A stretch of DNA of 43,739 nt from Gammaproteobacteria bacterium. GTDB lineage: Bacteria; Pseudomonadota; Gammaproteobacteria; Ga0077536. Shown one piece after another: positions 16,770 to 25,129 of this stretch. The notes beneath the pieces are model-generated. The model was given only the letters and a program-made list of their open reading frames with translations, searched no databases and was not told the DNA's origin. Position 1 is the stretch's first letter. Each line of letters opens with the position of its first letter. Made by a program: the position numbers and the translations under genes. The stretch lies in NCBI GenBank assembly GCA_030429865.1, contig JAUIFX010000010.1, positions 1 to 43,739 on the forward strand. Direction: 5' to 3'.

Positions 16770-17531
16770 TCAGCGTGCGACGTAACCACCGTCGACGGTC
16801 AGGGCGTGGCCGGTCGTGAACGAGGCGTCCTCCGAACACAGCCACAACACGGCCCGGGCGACCTCGTCGGGTTCGCCGAAACGTCCCTGCGGATGCTTGG
16901 CGAGCATCATGTCATGGACCTTGCCGACGCTCTGCGTGGCCGACGCCCCCATCGGCGTGTCGATGACGCCCGGGCATACCGCGTTGACGCGTACGCCGTT
17001 GCGCGCGTACTCGAGCGCGGCCGACTTGGTCAGCCCGATGACACCGTGCTTGGTCGCCGAATACGCCGCCGCGCCGCGCCAGCCGACCAGGCCCGCCACC
17101 GAGGCCGTGTTGACGATACTGCCTCCCCCCGAGCGCACCATCTCTTTCAGTTCACGGCGCATGCACAACCACACGCCTTTCAGGTTGACGGCGCTGACGC
17201 GGTCGAAGTTCTCCTCGCTAGCGTCGATGGTGAACAAGGGCTCGTCGGAAACGCCGGCGTTGTTGAACGCACAATCGATGCGGCCCCAGCGTGCCAGCAC
17301 CGCATCGAACAGCGCGTCGACGGCGCTGGCCCGGGTGACATCCGTATCGACGTACATCGCCTCGCCGCCCCCTGCCGTGATCTGATCGACCAGTTGCGCG
17401 CCGGCGCCCGGCGTCACGTCGGCGATGGCAACGCGTGCGCCCGCCCCGCTCATCGCGAGGGCCGTCGCCCGGCCGATGCCACTCGCGCCGCCGGTGACCA
17501 CGGCGACCTTCTCGTGTAACGAAACTCCCAT
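16770..17531 (-). CDS. classical short-chain dehydrogenase/reductase
   Basis: 253 residues from the ATG at 17531, preceded by GGGGGAG. It has all classical SDR motifs: cofactor loop TGGASGIGRA, NNAG, catalytic Ser in VNTASVAG, YSATK (Tyr and Lys), then PGVIDTPM and a C-terminal LTVDGGYVAR. Asp in VAIADVT after the second strand points to NAD(H) preference (family rule). Substrate unknown, an alcohol or ketone, or a 3-hydroxyacyl-CoA. It is on the same strand as the kinase-marR pair but upstream of it with its 3' end 97 bases from the kinase start, so it may or may not share regulation. Confidence 0.93.
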   Translation of the reverse strand: MGVSLHEKVAVVTGGASGIGRATALAMSGAGARVAIADVTPGAGAQLVDQITAGGGEAMYVDTDVTRASAVDALFDAVLARWGRIDCAFNNAGVSDEPLFTIDASEENFDRVSAVNLKGVWLCMRRELKEMVRSGGGSIVNTASVAGLVGWRGAAAYSATKHGVIGLTKSAALEYARNGVRVNAVCPGVIDTPMGASATQSVGKVHDMMLAKHPQGRFGEPDEVARAVLWLCSEDASFTTGHALTVDGGYVAR

Positions 17532-17710
17532 GTCTTGACTCCCCCTCGTGAGTGCATGCCCGCGTCGGTCTGCCTGCCAGGTGCCAGCCCTGCCGCCGCG
17601 GCATGGTAGCCGGACTCGCATGGCGGCGCATGGCATACCCTTCTGTCCACGAGCCGGCGCGTGTAGAGTCGGGACTTCAGCCGCGACGGCGGCCAGCAAG
17701 GAGATCCCTG

Positions 17711-18877
17711 ATGACGACCATTCTCTACGACGATCGCGTGAGCGCGGTCGACGCGCGCGCGGACGGCGCGCACCTGTGGCTCGAGCCCGACGCGCTCGAG
17801 CGCGCAACCGGCTGGAAACTCGAACCCGAGGGGCTGTGCCGCGGAGATGCCTGCGTGCAGGCACGGACGGCATGGCGCGACGATGCGGGTCGCGTCGACC
17901 TCGCCGCCTTCGCCGCCCACCTCGGACAGCCGATGATCGCCGACGACGATGCCGTGGCCTTCGGTGCGAGCGTCAACGCGCTGCGCGAAGACCTGCTGTC
18001 GACGATGGCACCGGACTTCACGCTGCCCGATCTCGACGGCAACCTGCACAGCCTGTCGGACTATCGCGGCAAGAAGGTCTTTCTCTACTCCTGGGGCTCT
18101 TACTGAGGCTGCAGCTTCGACTTGCCCGTGTGGCAGGTTATCTACGAAGAGCTGCGCGACCAGGGTCTCGAAATCATCGCCGTCGCGTTCGACACCGCCG
18201 GCCGTGCCGCGGTCGAACCCAAGATCCGGGCCGCCGACATTGCCGAGCGCCCGGCCATGCTCGCCGGCCTCATGGGCTGGGATGACGCGCTATGGGCGCG
18301 CCAGACGCCACCGACCTATCCCTGCCTGATCGACGAAACCCACCTCGTCGCCGAGCTGTACGGTATGACCAACGTACCGCAGGCGGTGTGGATCGACGAG
18401 CAGGGCCGCATCGTGCGGCCGGCCGAATCGGCCGGTACCATCGACATGGTTCGCCACCTCAACCGCGAGACGCTGGAGTTGCCGGACGCCGCGGTGGCCG
18501 AAGGCGCCGAGGCGCGCAACGCTTATATCGCGGCGCTGCGCGACTGGGTGCGCCGCGGCGCCGACAGCCCCTACGCGCTGCCGGCGGCGGAAGTGAAGCG
18601 GCGCCTGCGCGGTCCCGGCGAGGCCGAAGTGCGCGCCGCGACGCACGTCAAGCTGGGCCGGCACTTCTACGCCAGCGGCGCCCTGGCGCAGGCCAAGCGG
18701 CATTTCGACGAGGCGGTGGCGCTGTGCCCGGATTCGTGGAACTACCGGCGGCAGTCGATGATGCTCGACCCGGAGAACGTCGGCCAGCTGAACGCCGGAC
18801 CGGACTTCTGGGCCGCGGTCGACGCCCTCGGCGACGAGCCGTACTACCCGCCGGCCGACCTCGCCCCGGTGCGCTGA
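17711..18877 (+). CDS. ResA/redoxin-like selenoprotein candidate (in-frame TGA = Sec132)
   Basis: One frame runs from the ATG at 17711 (AAGGAG eight bases upstream) to 18877, interrupted only by TGA at 18104-18106. Read through, it gives 388 residues. Residues about 96-240 form a thioredoxin-like redoxin domain (APDFTLPDLDG, then KVFLYSWGSY-U-GCSFDLPVWQ, later NVPQAVWID with the cis-Pro). The TGA falls at the peroxidatic or first redox Cys, giving a WxxxUGC motif. A two-part hairpin directly after the TGA fits a bacterial SECIS. The C-terminal 100 residues are TPR-like and the first 95 hold an LCRGDACV pair of Cys. Homologues with Cys at this site would confirm it. Likely a thiol oxidoreductase or peroxidase; no signal peptide is seen. 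The genome must carry selA, selB, selC and selD, none in this window. Confidence 0.85.
18104..18154 (+). promoter_or_regulatory. bacterial SECIS-like element after the selenocysteine TGA
   Basis: Lower stem: CAGCTTCG (18112-18119) pairs with CGAAG (18145-18149) and CTG (18152-18154), with a 2-base bulge. Upper stem: CTTGCC (18121-18126) pairs with GGCAGG (18132-18137) with one G-T wobble. The apical loop is CGTGT; its G at 18128 is 22 bases after the TGA. Bacterial SECIS hairpins have a G near the start of a small apical loop about 16-37 bases past the UGA, so position and loop both fit. Confidence 0.75.
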
Positions 18878-18890
18878 ACCGCGCGTCAGG

Positions 18891-18924
18891 ACCGGGCGTA
18901 CTCGCCGCCGCGGGTACGCCCGGT
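18891..18924. terminator. strong hairpin between convergent genes
   Basis: Perfect 11-bp arms ACCGGGCGTAC (18891-18901) and GTACGCCCGGT (18914-18924) around a 12-base loop. It starts 14 bases after the selenoprotein stop and faces the convergent acyl-CoA synthetase gene, so it may serve both strands. No T-run. Nothing else is visible in the 198-bp gap. Confidence 0.6.
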
Positions 18925-19075
18925 TGGCAGCAGGCCGCGGGCGCGTCGCGTTCCGTGCGTTCTCAGCGGCGTCGTGCACGCCAGGTGGACCCGGCACGCT
19001 TGCCTAGCCCGGACGCGTCCACGAACGGGAACGACACGGTCGGCGCTGCATCGCCGGGACCCCGGCGGGCGAGGA

Positions 19076-20752
19076 TCAGATGCGGTGCGCCTCGAGCTCG
19101 CCCGCCCGGGCCATATCGACGAGGCGGAATTTCTGCAACTTGCCCGAAGCCGTCGCCGGGATGGCGTCGACGGCGAACCAGTGCTGCGGCACCTTGTGTC
19201 GCGCAAGCGCGGCGGCGACCCAGGCGCGCAGCGCGTCGCCGCAGGGTTGCGCGCCCGGCGCCGGTGTCACCACTGCAGCGACAGTCTCGCCCCAGTAGTC
19301 GTCGGGAATGCCGATCACGGCGACCTCGGCAACCTCGGGGTGCGCATAAAGCACCTCTTCGATCTCGCGCGGATAGATGTTCTCGCCGCCACGGATGATC
19401 AGGTCCTTGAGCCGTCCGGTGATGCGGCAATACCCGCGCGTATCCATCGCGCAGAGATCGCCGGTGTGCAGCCAGCCGTCGGCGTCGATGGTCGCGGCCG
19501 TCGCCTCGGGCATGTCGTAATAGCCCATCATGACGAGGAAGCCGCGCGTCAGCAGTTCACCCGGCGTATCGACCGGTAGCGTCGCGCCGCTCGCCGGGTC
19601 GACGATCTTGATTTCGACCTGCGGAATTGCACGGCCGATGGTCTCGCTCTTGTCGACGGCGTCATCGTCGAGCCGCGTGTGCGTGATCGCCGGCGAAGTC
19701 TCGGTCTGTCCGTAGCCGATGATGAGGCGCGCTCCGAACTCGGCCTCGACACGACGTACCACCTCGACCGGTACCGTCGCCGCACCCGAGAACACGGTCT
19801 CCAGGCTCGACAGGTCGCGCGGGCGCGCGGCCTGAGCGTCGAGCATCGCGATCAGCATCGTGGGCACGGCAAAGGTATAGGTCACCCGCTCCTGCTCGAC
19901 GAGATCGAGCATCGATTCCGCGTCGAACGAAGACGGCAACAACAACGTCATGCCGGTCTGCAAGGCACCGAGGATGTTGGCGACGCAGCCCGCGGTATGG
20001 AACAGCGGTGCGACGGCGAGGTTCACCGTGCGTGCATCGAGTTCCTTGATCAGCGCCATCATGCGGGCGTTGTTGGTGATGCTGTAGTGATTGAGCAGCG
20101 CGCCCTTGGGCTGCCCGGTGGTCCCGGACGTGTATTGGATCATGGCGGGATCCCTCGGCGCCACGGCGGGCAGAGCGACTTCTCCCGGCGCACTCGCGAG
20201 GAAGACCGCGAGATCCTCGAGGCTTGCGACGAAAGCCGGCGAAAGCCCGGCCGCGGCCAGGGCCTGTTCGGCGACCCGCGCCATGTCGACGCCGCGATAC
20301 GTGCCGCCGTGGAACAGTGCACGGGCACGCGACTGGCCGAGCACGTAAGCGAGCTCGCGCGCGCCGAGCGCCGGGTTCACCGTGACCAGCACCATGCCGG
20401 CAAGCGCGAGACCGAGCTGCACGATCACCCACTCGGGCCTGTTGCCTGCCCACAGGGCGACGTGGCTGCCGGGCGCGAGGCGCGCCCGCACGGCCTGCGC
20501 AAGACGCTCCGCGGCCCGCTCGAGTTCGGCGTAGGTCCAACGTCGGCGCTGTCCCGGAGCGCCGTCCGCATCGATCAGCGCGCAATGTCTCGGCCAGCGT
20601 GCGGCCGCATCGCGCAGCACGCCGCCACAGGTGGTCTCGTCGAGCGCGACCTCGGTCGTCGCCGGCCAGTGCGACCGGGTAAGGCGCAAAGCACCGGCCG
20701 GACGCGAGGTCCCGGCGCGCGCCGCGTGCTCAGCTCGCGGCGCGTCGGGCAT
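19076..20752 (-). CDS. AMP-forming acyl-CoA synthetase
   Basis: 558 residues of the ANL superfamily: P-loop YTSGTTGQPKG (207-217), GYGQTETSP, TGDL, the hinge region ITGRLKDLIIRGGENIYPREIE, and the C-terminal catalytic Lys in ASGKLQKFRL. It activates a carboxylic acid to acyl-CoA through an acyl-adenylate, with ATP. The GGENIYPxEIE form and overall length fit medium- or long-chain fatty-acyl-CoA or related synthetases (FadD3/FadD35-like); the substrate is not readable. The first 30 residues are low-complexity and the true start could be the inner region. It is convergent with the selenoprotein gene and divergent from the cyclase gene. Confidence 0.93.
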   Translation of the reverse strand: MPDAPRAEHAARAGTSRPAGALRLTRSHWPATTEVALDETTCGGVLRDAAARWPRHCALIDADGAPGQRRRWTYAELERAAERLAQAVRARLAPGSHVALWAGNRPEWVIVQLGLALAGMVLVTVNPALGARELAYVLGQSRARALFHGGTYRGVDMARVAEQALAAAGLSPAFVASLEDLAVFLASAPGEVALPAVAPRDPAMIQYTSGTTGQPKGALLNHYSITNNARMMALIKELDARTVNLAVAPLFHTAGCVANILGALQTGMTLLLPSSFDAESMLDLVEQERVTYTFAVPTMLIAMLDAQAARPRDLSSLETVFSGAATVPVEVVRRVEAEFGARLIIGYGQTETSPAITHTRLDDDAVDKSETIGRAIPQVEIKIVDPASGATLPVDTPGELLTRGFLVMMGYYDMPEATAATIDADGWLHTGDLCAMDTRGYCRITGRLKDLIIRGGENIYPREIEEVLYAHPEVAEVAVIGIPDDYWGETVAAVVTPAPGAQPCGDALRAWVAAALARHKVPQHWFAVDAIPATASGKLQKFRLVDMARAGELEAHRI

Positions 20753-21002
20753 CGGCGAACCGGGGTATCGCGAGCACGACGAAGCTCCGCGCCACGCTCA
20801 GTGCTGCAACAGGGTCCGCCGCGAGCCACACGCCCGGCCTATCAAACTGCGTAGCGTCGCGCATCCTCCCCCCGGCATTCTCGAGCGAGCGCCATGGCCC
20901 GGCCCAATCTAGCAGCCCGTCCGACACGGACACAACCGCGTCGCCCGCGGTGCTGACAGTGGTTGCGCGCTCCGCTGAAACACCACGAGGTGCCCGGGTG
21001 AC

Positions 21003-21008
21003 TATAAT
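21003..21008 (+). promoter_or_regulatory. candidate -10 box of the cyclase-terpenoid operon
   Basis: TATAAT at 21003-21008, 39 bases before the ATG at 21047, is a perfect sigma-70 -10 box in very GC-rich DNA. I see no good -35 hexamer at 16-18 bases, so it may depend on an activator. The remainder of the 294-bp gap 20753-21046 shows nothing else convincing. Confidence 0.45.
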
Positions 21009-21046
21009 CAGGCGTACGCGATGCATGCCGCGGTGCAGAACGTCCC

Positions 21047-24000
21047 ATGAGCAATATTCCTGACGAGCACGAATCGGGGCTGCTCGATCCTGGCCGGACA
21101 TCCGTGCCGCCCGATGATCGTGAGGACGGCCCGGGCCTGCGCTTCTTGCGTCCGTTCGTCACGCCTTTGCTGTTCCGGGGAGGCGACGCGCCGGCAACGA
21201 CGTTCGGCGCGGTCGCCCAGATCGATATCGGGGGATTCACGCGCGCGGTCGAAGAGTATTCGCAACAGGGCTCGCGTGCGCTCGAGGCACTCGCCACCCT
21301 CATTGGCGGATGTTTCGATGTCCTCGTCGGCACCGTGAACCGGTACGGTGGCGCGGTGCATACGTTCCCGGGCGATGGGGTGGTGGCCGTTTGGGAAGCT
21401 CCCGAGGACGGCTTGTACGACGTCGTCCGGAGCGCGCGGGAGTGTGCGCGGGAACTCGCCGGAAGTTTCCCGACCGCGCGGCGCTTTTCCCTCAAGGCCG
21501 GCGTGGGCGCGGGACCGCTCACGATTCTCACACTCGGCGAACCCGGGAGTCGCCGAGAGGTCCTCGTGACGGGATCGGCAATGTCCGATGCTGCCGCTGC
21601 GCTGCGCCGGGCAGGTGGTGGACAAACGGTGCTCGCCCCATCCGCAGAGCGCTTCGCCCCGCATGGCAGGAAAGATCGCGACGCCCTGTCGCTCACCGGC
21701 TACGCGACCCGAGCCCCCATTTCGGTCATCACGGCCACGCCCGGCATCGGCACATTCGAGGCCGCGAGCCTGCTCGATTTCATGCCGCGGCTCGTTCGCG
21801 AGCGTCTCCAGTCGGGGATCGATGCGTGGATGGGAGAGTTTCGTAACGTATCGACCATTTTCGCCGAGATCGGTGCCGGAGAACCTGCGACACCGGATTC
21901 GACGCGCACGGCCTACGCGCTCATGCAGGAATGCATGCAGCAGTACGCTGGCACGATCGTGCAGTTTTGCCACGACGACAAGGGCCTCGTTTCGGTCATG
22001 GCGTTCGGCGCGGAAACCAGTCACGAGGACGACGCCAACCGGGCGCTGCTCGCGAGTTTCTCGCTACGCGAGGGCCTTGCCGGCGCCGGTCTGGATAGCG
22101 CGATCGGCGTATCCACGGGGCGGGTCTTCAGTGGCCTGCTCGGGGGCCAGGCACGCATGGAATTCCGCCTGATCGGCCGCGCTGTCAATCACGCTGCGCG
22201 ACTGATGAATGCGCGCCAGGCGATACTCTGTGACGGCGCCACGAAGAACCTCGCGACGGATTTCCATTTTGCCACCCCGGTCACGTTCAGCGATCGCAAA
22301 GGACGATTGTCGGCGCACAAACCGCTCGCCCGGTCGACCAGGACCTGGATGCTCCCCGCCTGTTTCCGGCGCAGTGAAAGCGAAACCCCGGTATGCGGCA
22401 GAACCAGCGAGATCGCGCGCGCTGAAGCCTGGCTGGCACAGCTGCAAAGCCCGCCGCACGACAGCCCCCGGGTCCTGGCACTCGTCGGCGAGGCAGGGAT
22501 CGGCAAGACCCGGCTCGCCACGCATCTCGCGCACAAGGCCGAAACGTCGGGGCTGCGCGTGGTTGCCAGCCAGAACCAGGAGGCGGGGCCCAAGGTGGGT
22601 CTTTACGCCTTTCGCCCGATCCTCGAACAACTGTTCGATCTCGGCGAACGGACACCCGAAGATGGCAGGCGCCTGCTCCGGGAAGCCGTGGTCAACGCTA
22701 CCGGCTCATCCGACCTGGCGCCGCTGCTCAACGACCTTTATCCGCTGGCCCTGCCCGACAACCCGGTGACCTCGGATCTCTCGGGAGCCGACCGCGCCGC
22801 CAATCGCCTCGCACTGCTTGCACGCCTCTTGCAAGCGGGCACCAGTCCCACGTCCTCGCGGGACGCGGCAACCCTGGTGTTTCTCGAAGATGCACACTGG
22901 ATGGATCCGGCTTCGTGGACCCTGCTCGACGTGCTCTGCTCCGCTTCGGAAGCCCGCATCTACTTCGTCTTGACGCTGCGCCCTCTGCCGGATGCCTCGC
23001 AACGCGTCGCGGCGCTGCTCGGGAGCGGCTGCGCGCAGACCTTGGAACTGGGCCCGCTGGGGCGTTCCGACACCTCCAAGCTCGTCGCCACCTATCTCGG
23101 CGTGAGCCAGGCAACGCCGCAGCTCGTCGCGATGGTCGAGCGTCGTGCAGAAGGCAACCCCCTGTTCTCGCGCGAAATCGTGCGGTCGCTGGTCGACCGC
23201 TCGCTGATCGTCATCACGGGCCGGACCGCGCGCCTCGCCGGCTCCGTCAGCCCCGCCGCGAGCGTCGTTCCCGATTCCATCGAAAAGCTCGTGCGGGCCC
23301 GGCTCGATCGGCTGAGCGTCAAAAGGCAATGGCTTCTGAAGTGCGCCAGCGTGATTGGCCTGCGTTTCGAGCAGTCCCTCCTGGAATCGTTTCCCGACGC
23401 GGCGCCCCTGGGTCGCCTGGAGGACGATCTTGCGGCCTTGGTCGATGAAGAGTTGATCGAGAGATGCGCCGAACAGAGGAGCCCGATGTTCGCGTTCCGA
23501 CACACCACCATCCGCGATGTCGTGTACGCGACGCTGTTGTTCGAGCAGCGCCGGAACCTGCACATCGCTGTCGCCATGGCGCTCGAGAACGGCCCCGAAG
23601 CGGACGGGCAGGCACTCGCCATTTTCGATCATTGGCGTTCAGCCGGCGAGGGGTGGCGTGCCCTGCGCTACGTCGCCCGCGATGGCGAGAAGGCGCTACA
23701 CGGGGGCGATTACTATGCTGCTCGCGAGTACTTCGCCTACGGCGTGTCCGCGCTCGCCGGGATCGATGACGAGAACGAGCAGCGGCGGCGTGCACACTGG
23801 AACCAGAAGCTGGGCGAAGCCCTGGTGGCACTCGGCCGGCACGAGCAGGCACGCGTACACCTCGAAGCGGCCTTGCGGAATCTCGGCGAGGCGGTGCCTC
23901 GAAGCCGCATCGCCGTATCGCTACGGACTGTTATCGAGTTCGCCTGGCAGTGGGGGCGGCGCCGATTCAGCGTCCCGCGGAAAACGCATGAAGCCGATGA

Positions 24001-25129
24001 CTCGATGAGCGAGCGCGCCGAGATCTACGAACAGCTCGGCTATGTGTTCTACGCTTCGGGCGACACGCTGCGTGGCATTCATGCCGCGTTCGGCATGCTC
24101 AATCGCGCCGAGCAGGGGACTGCCGACGCGGTTCGCGCGCGCGCCTACGCGGCCATGGGCCTGACGGCGAGCGTCACGCCCCTCAGGCGCCTGGCCGAAC
24201 ACTACGAAACCGCCGCGTATCGCACCGCCACGTCCATCGACGATCGCGCCGTATCCGGTTGGGTGGAGTGGATAGCATCGCTGCGCGCCGCTGGAGAGGG
24301 CCGTTGGACCGATGTGCTCGAGAAGACCGACCGCGCCATCGATACGGGGCGCGTCGGCACGGCGTCCCGACTGGTGGTCATGGCGAGCTTGACCCGCGCA
24401 TGGGCGTTGCGTGTGCAAGGCGAACTCGGGGAAGCCATGGAACTGGCGGCCCTGGCCCTGCAACTGGGACGCGGCCACGGCAATCATCTGTGGGAAGCGT
24501 GGGCCTACCTGATCGAGGCGGAATGCCACCTTGCCCGTCGCGCCTACGAGGCGACGATTCGTTGCAGCCAGCGCGCTCTCGCCATCCTCATCGAAGAATC
24601 GGACCGTACGGAAGAAGCGCGAGCCCGCGGCCTGATGGCCGCTGCGTTATTCGCCCAGGGGCAAGAGCGTAAAGCCTTGCTCGCGGCCGAGGAGTGCGAG
24701 CGGGTGCTGCGCAAACTCGACCTGACCAGCTTTGTCATGCTGGAGGGGTTTGCCGGGGTTGCGGAGGTTCACGTGGCGCGTTGCGAGTTGGCTGTCGAGC
24801 AAGAGAGGGTTCGCGCTCCTCGCCGCCTGATGCGCAAGGCACAGGCGGCATGCCAGGGCCTGAACCGGTTTGCCCGCGTGTTTCCGGTCGCGAAACCCCG
24901 AGCGCTGCAAATGCAGGGACGGTTGGAGATCGCGGCCGGACGGCAGCGCGCCGCGATGAAGCGCTTCGCGCAAGCGCTCGAGGTCGCGGAGCAGCTGGAC
25001 ATGCCGCGCGAGAGTTCGCTCGTTTCGCAGGTGCTCGAGCGCAACTACCTGGTGATCCCGCAGGAAATGCGGCGCGGAACGGACAGGGCCCGCAGGACGC
25101 GTGGGTCGAAGCAGACCGGGAGCACGTGA
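21047..25129 (+). CDS. soluble-adenylyl-cyclase-like protein: two cyclase domains, AAA ATPase, TPR tail
   Basis: 1360 residues arranged like mammalian soluble adenylyl cyclase. Cyclase domain 1 (about 52-230) keeps both metal Asp (D60 in AQIDIGGF, D110 in FPGDGVVAVW). Cyclase domain 2 (about 265-440) has Glu in place of the first Asp but keeps the transition-state pair N381 and R385 in VNHAARL and the sAC-like DDKG segment. A STAND/AAA module follows (Walker A GEAGIGKT 481-488; Walker B VFLEDAHW 611-618). The last 450 residues are helical repeats. The base-reading Lys and Thr of sAC appear as T106 and R374 by eye alignment, so the nucleotide product is uncertain. Its TGA overlaps the GTG of the next gene, which indicates coupled translation. 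It probably acts as a cytosolic signalling or regulatory ATPase for the adjoining isoprenoid enzyme (inference). Confidence 0.9.
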   Translation: MSNIPDEHESGLLDPGRTSVPPDDREDGPGLRFLRPFVTPLLFRGGDAPATTFGAVAQIDIGGFTRAVEEYSQQGSRALEALATLIGGCFDVLVGTVNRYGGAVHTFPGDGVVAVWEAPEDGLYDVVRSARECARELAGSFPTARRFSLKAGVGAGPLTILTLGEPGSRREVLVTGSAMSDAAAALRRAGGGQTVLAPSAERFAPHGRKDRDALSLTGYATRAPISVITATPGIGTFEAASLLDFMPRLVRERLQSGIDAWMGEFRNVSTIFAEIGAGEPATPDSTRTAYALMQECMQQYAGTIVQFCHDDKGLVSVMAFGAETSHEDDANRALLASFSLREGLAGAGLDSAIGVSTGRVFSGLLGGQARMEFRLIGRAVNHAARLMNARQAILCDGATKNLATDFHFATPVTFSDRKGRLSAHKPLARSTRTWMLPACFRRSESETPVCGRTSEIARAEAWLAQLQSPPHDSPRVLALVGEAGIGKTRLATHLAHKAETSGLRVVASQNQEAGPKVGLYAFRPILEQLFDLGERTPEDGRRLLREAVVNATGSSDLAPLLNDLYPLALPDNPVTSDLSGADRAANRLALLARLLQAGTSPTSSRDAATLVFLEDAHWMDPASWTLLDVLCSASEARIYFVLTLRPLPDASQRVAALLGSGCAQTLELGPLGRSDTSKLVATYLGVSQATPQLVAMVERRAEGNPLFSREIVRSLVDRSLIVITGRTARLAGSVSPAASVVPDSIEKLVRARLDRLSVKRQWLLKCASVIGLRFEQSLLESFPDAAPLGRLEDDLAALVDEELIERCAEQRSPMFAFRHTTIRDVVYATLLFEQRRNLHIAVAMALENGPEADGQALAIFDHWRSAGEGWRALRYVARDGEKALHGGDYYAAREYFAYGVSALAGIDDENEQRRRAHWNQKLGEALVALGRHEQARVHLEAALRNLGEAVPRSRIAVSLRTVIEFAWQWGRRRFSVPRKTHEADDSMSERAEIYEQLGYVFYASGDTLRGIHAAFGMLNRAEQGTADAVRARAYAAMGLTASVTPLRRLAEHYETAAYRTATSIDDRAVSGWVEWIASLRAAGEGRWTDVLEKTDRAIDTGRVGTASRLVVMASLTRAWALRVQGELGEAMELAALALQLGRGHGNHLWEAWAYLIEAECHLARRAYEATIRCSQRALAILIEESDRTEEARARGLMAAALFAQGQERKALLAAEECERVLRKLDLTSFVMLEGFAGVAEVHVARCELAVEQERVRAPRRLMRKAQAACQGLNRFARVFPVAKPRALQMQGRLEIAAGRQRAAMKRFAQALEVAEQLDMPRESSLVSQVLERNYLVIPQEMRRGTDRARRTRGSKQTGST

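Noticed and set aside
17552-18106. Reading the redoxin as a truncated gene ending at the TGA, or as a frameshifted pseudogene
   Set aside because: The frame is unchanged across the TGA, the thioredoxin fold continues directly after it, and a SECIS-like hairpin follows; a selenocysteine codon explains all three.
24694-25125. N-terminal extension of the methyltransferase fusion inside the cyclase gene
   Set aside because: Cys/Gly/Arg-rich sequence without family resemblance, fully inside the cyclase frame; the GTG at the coupled stop fits better.
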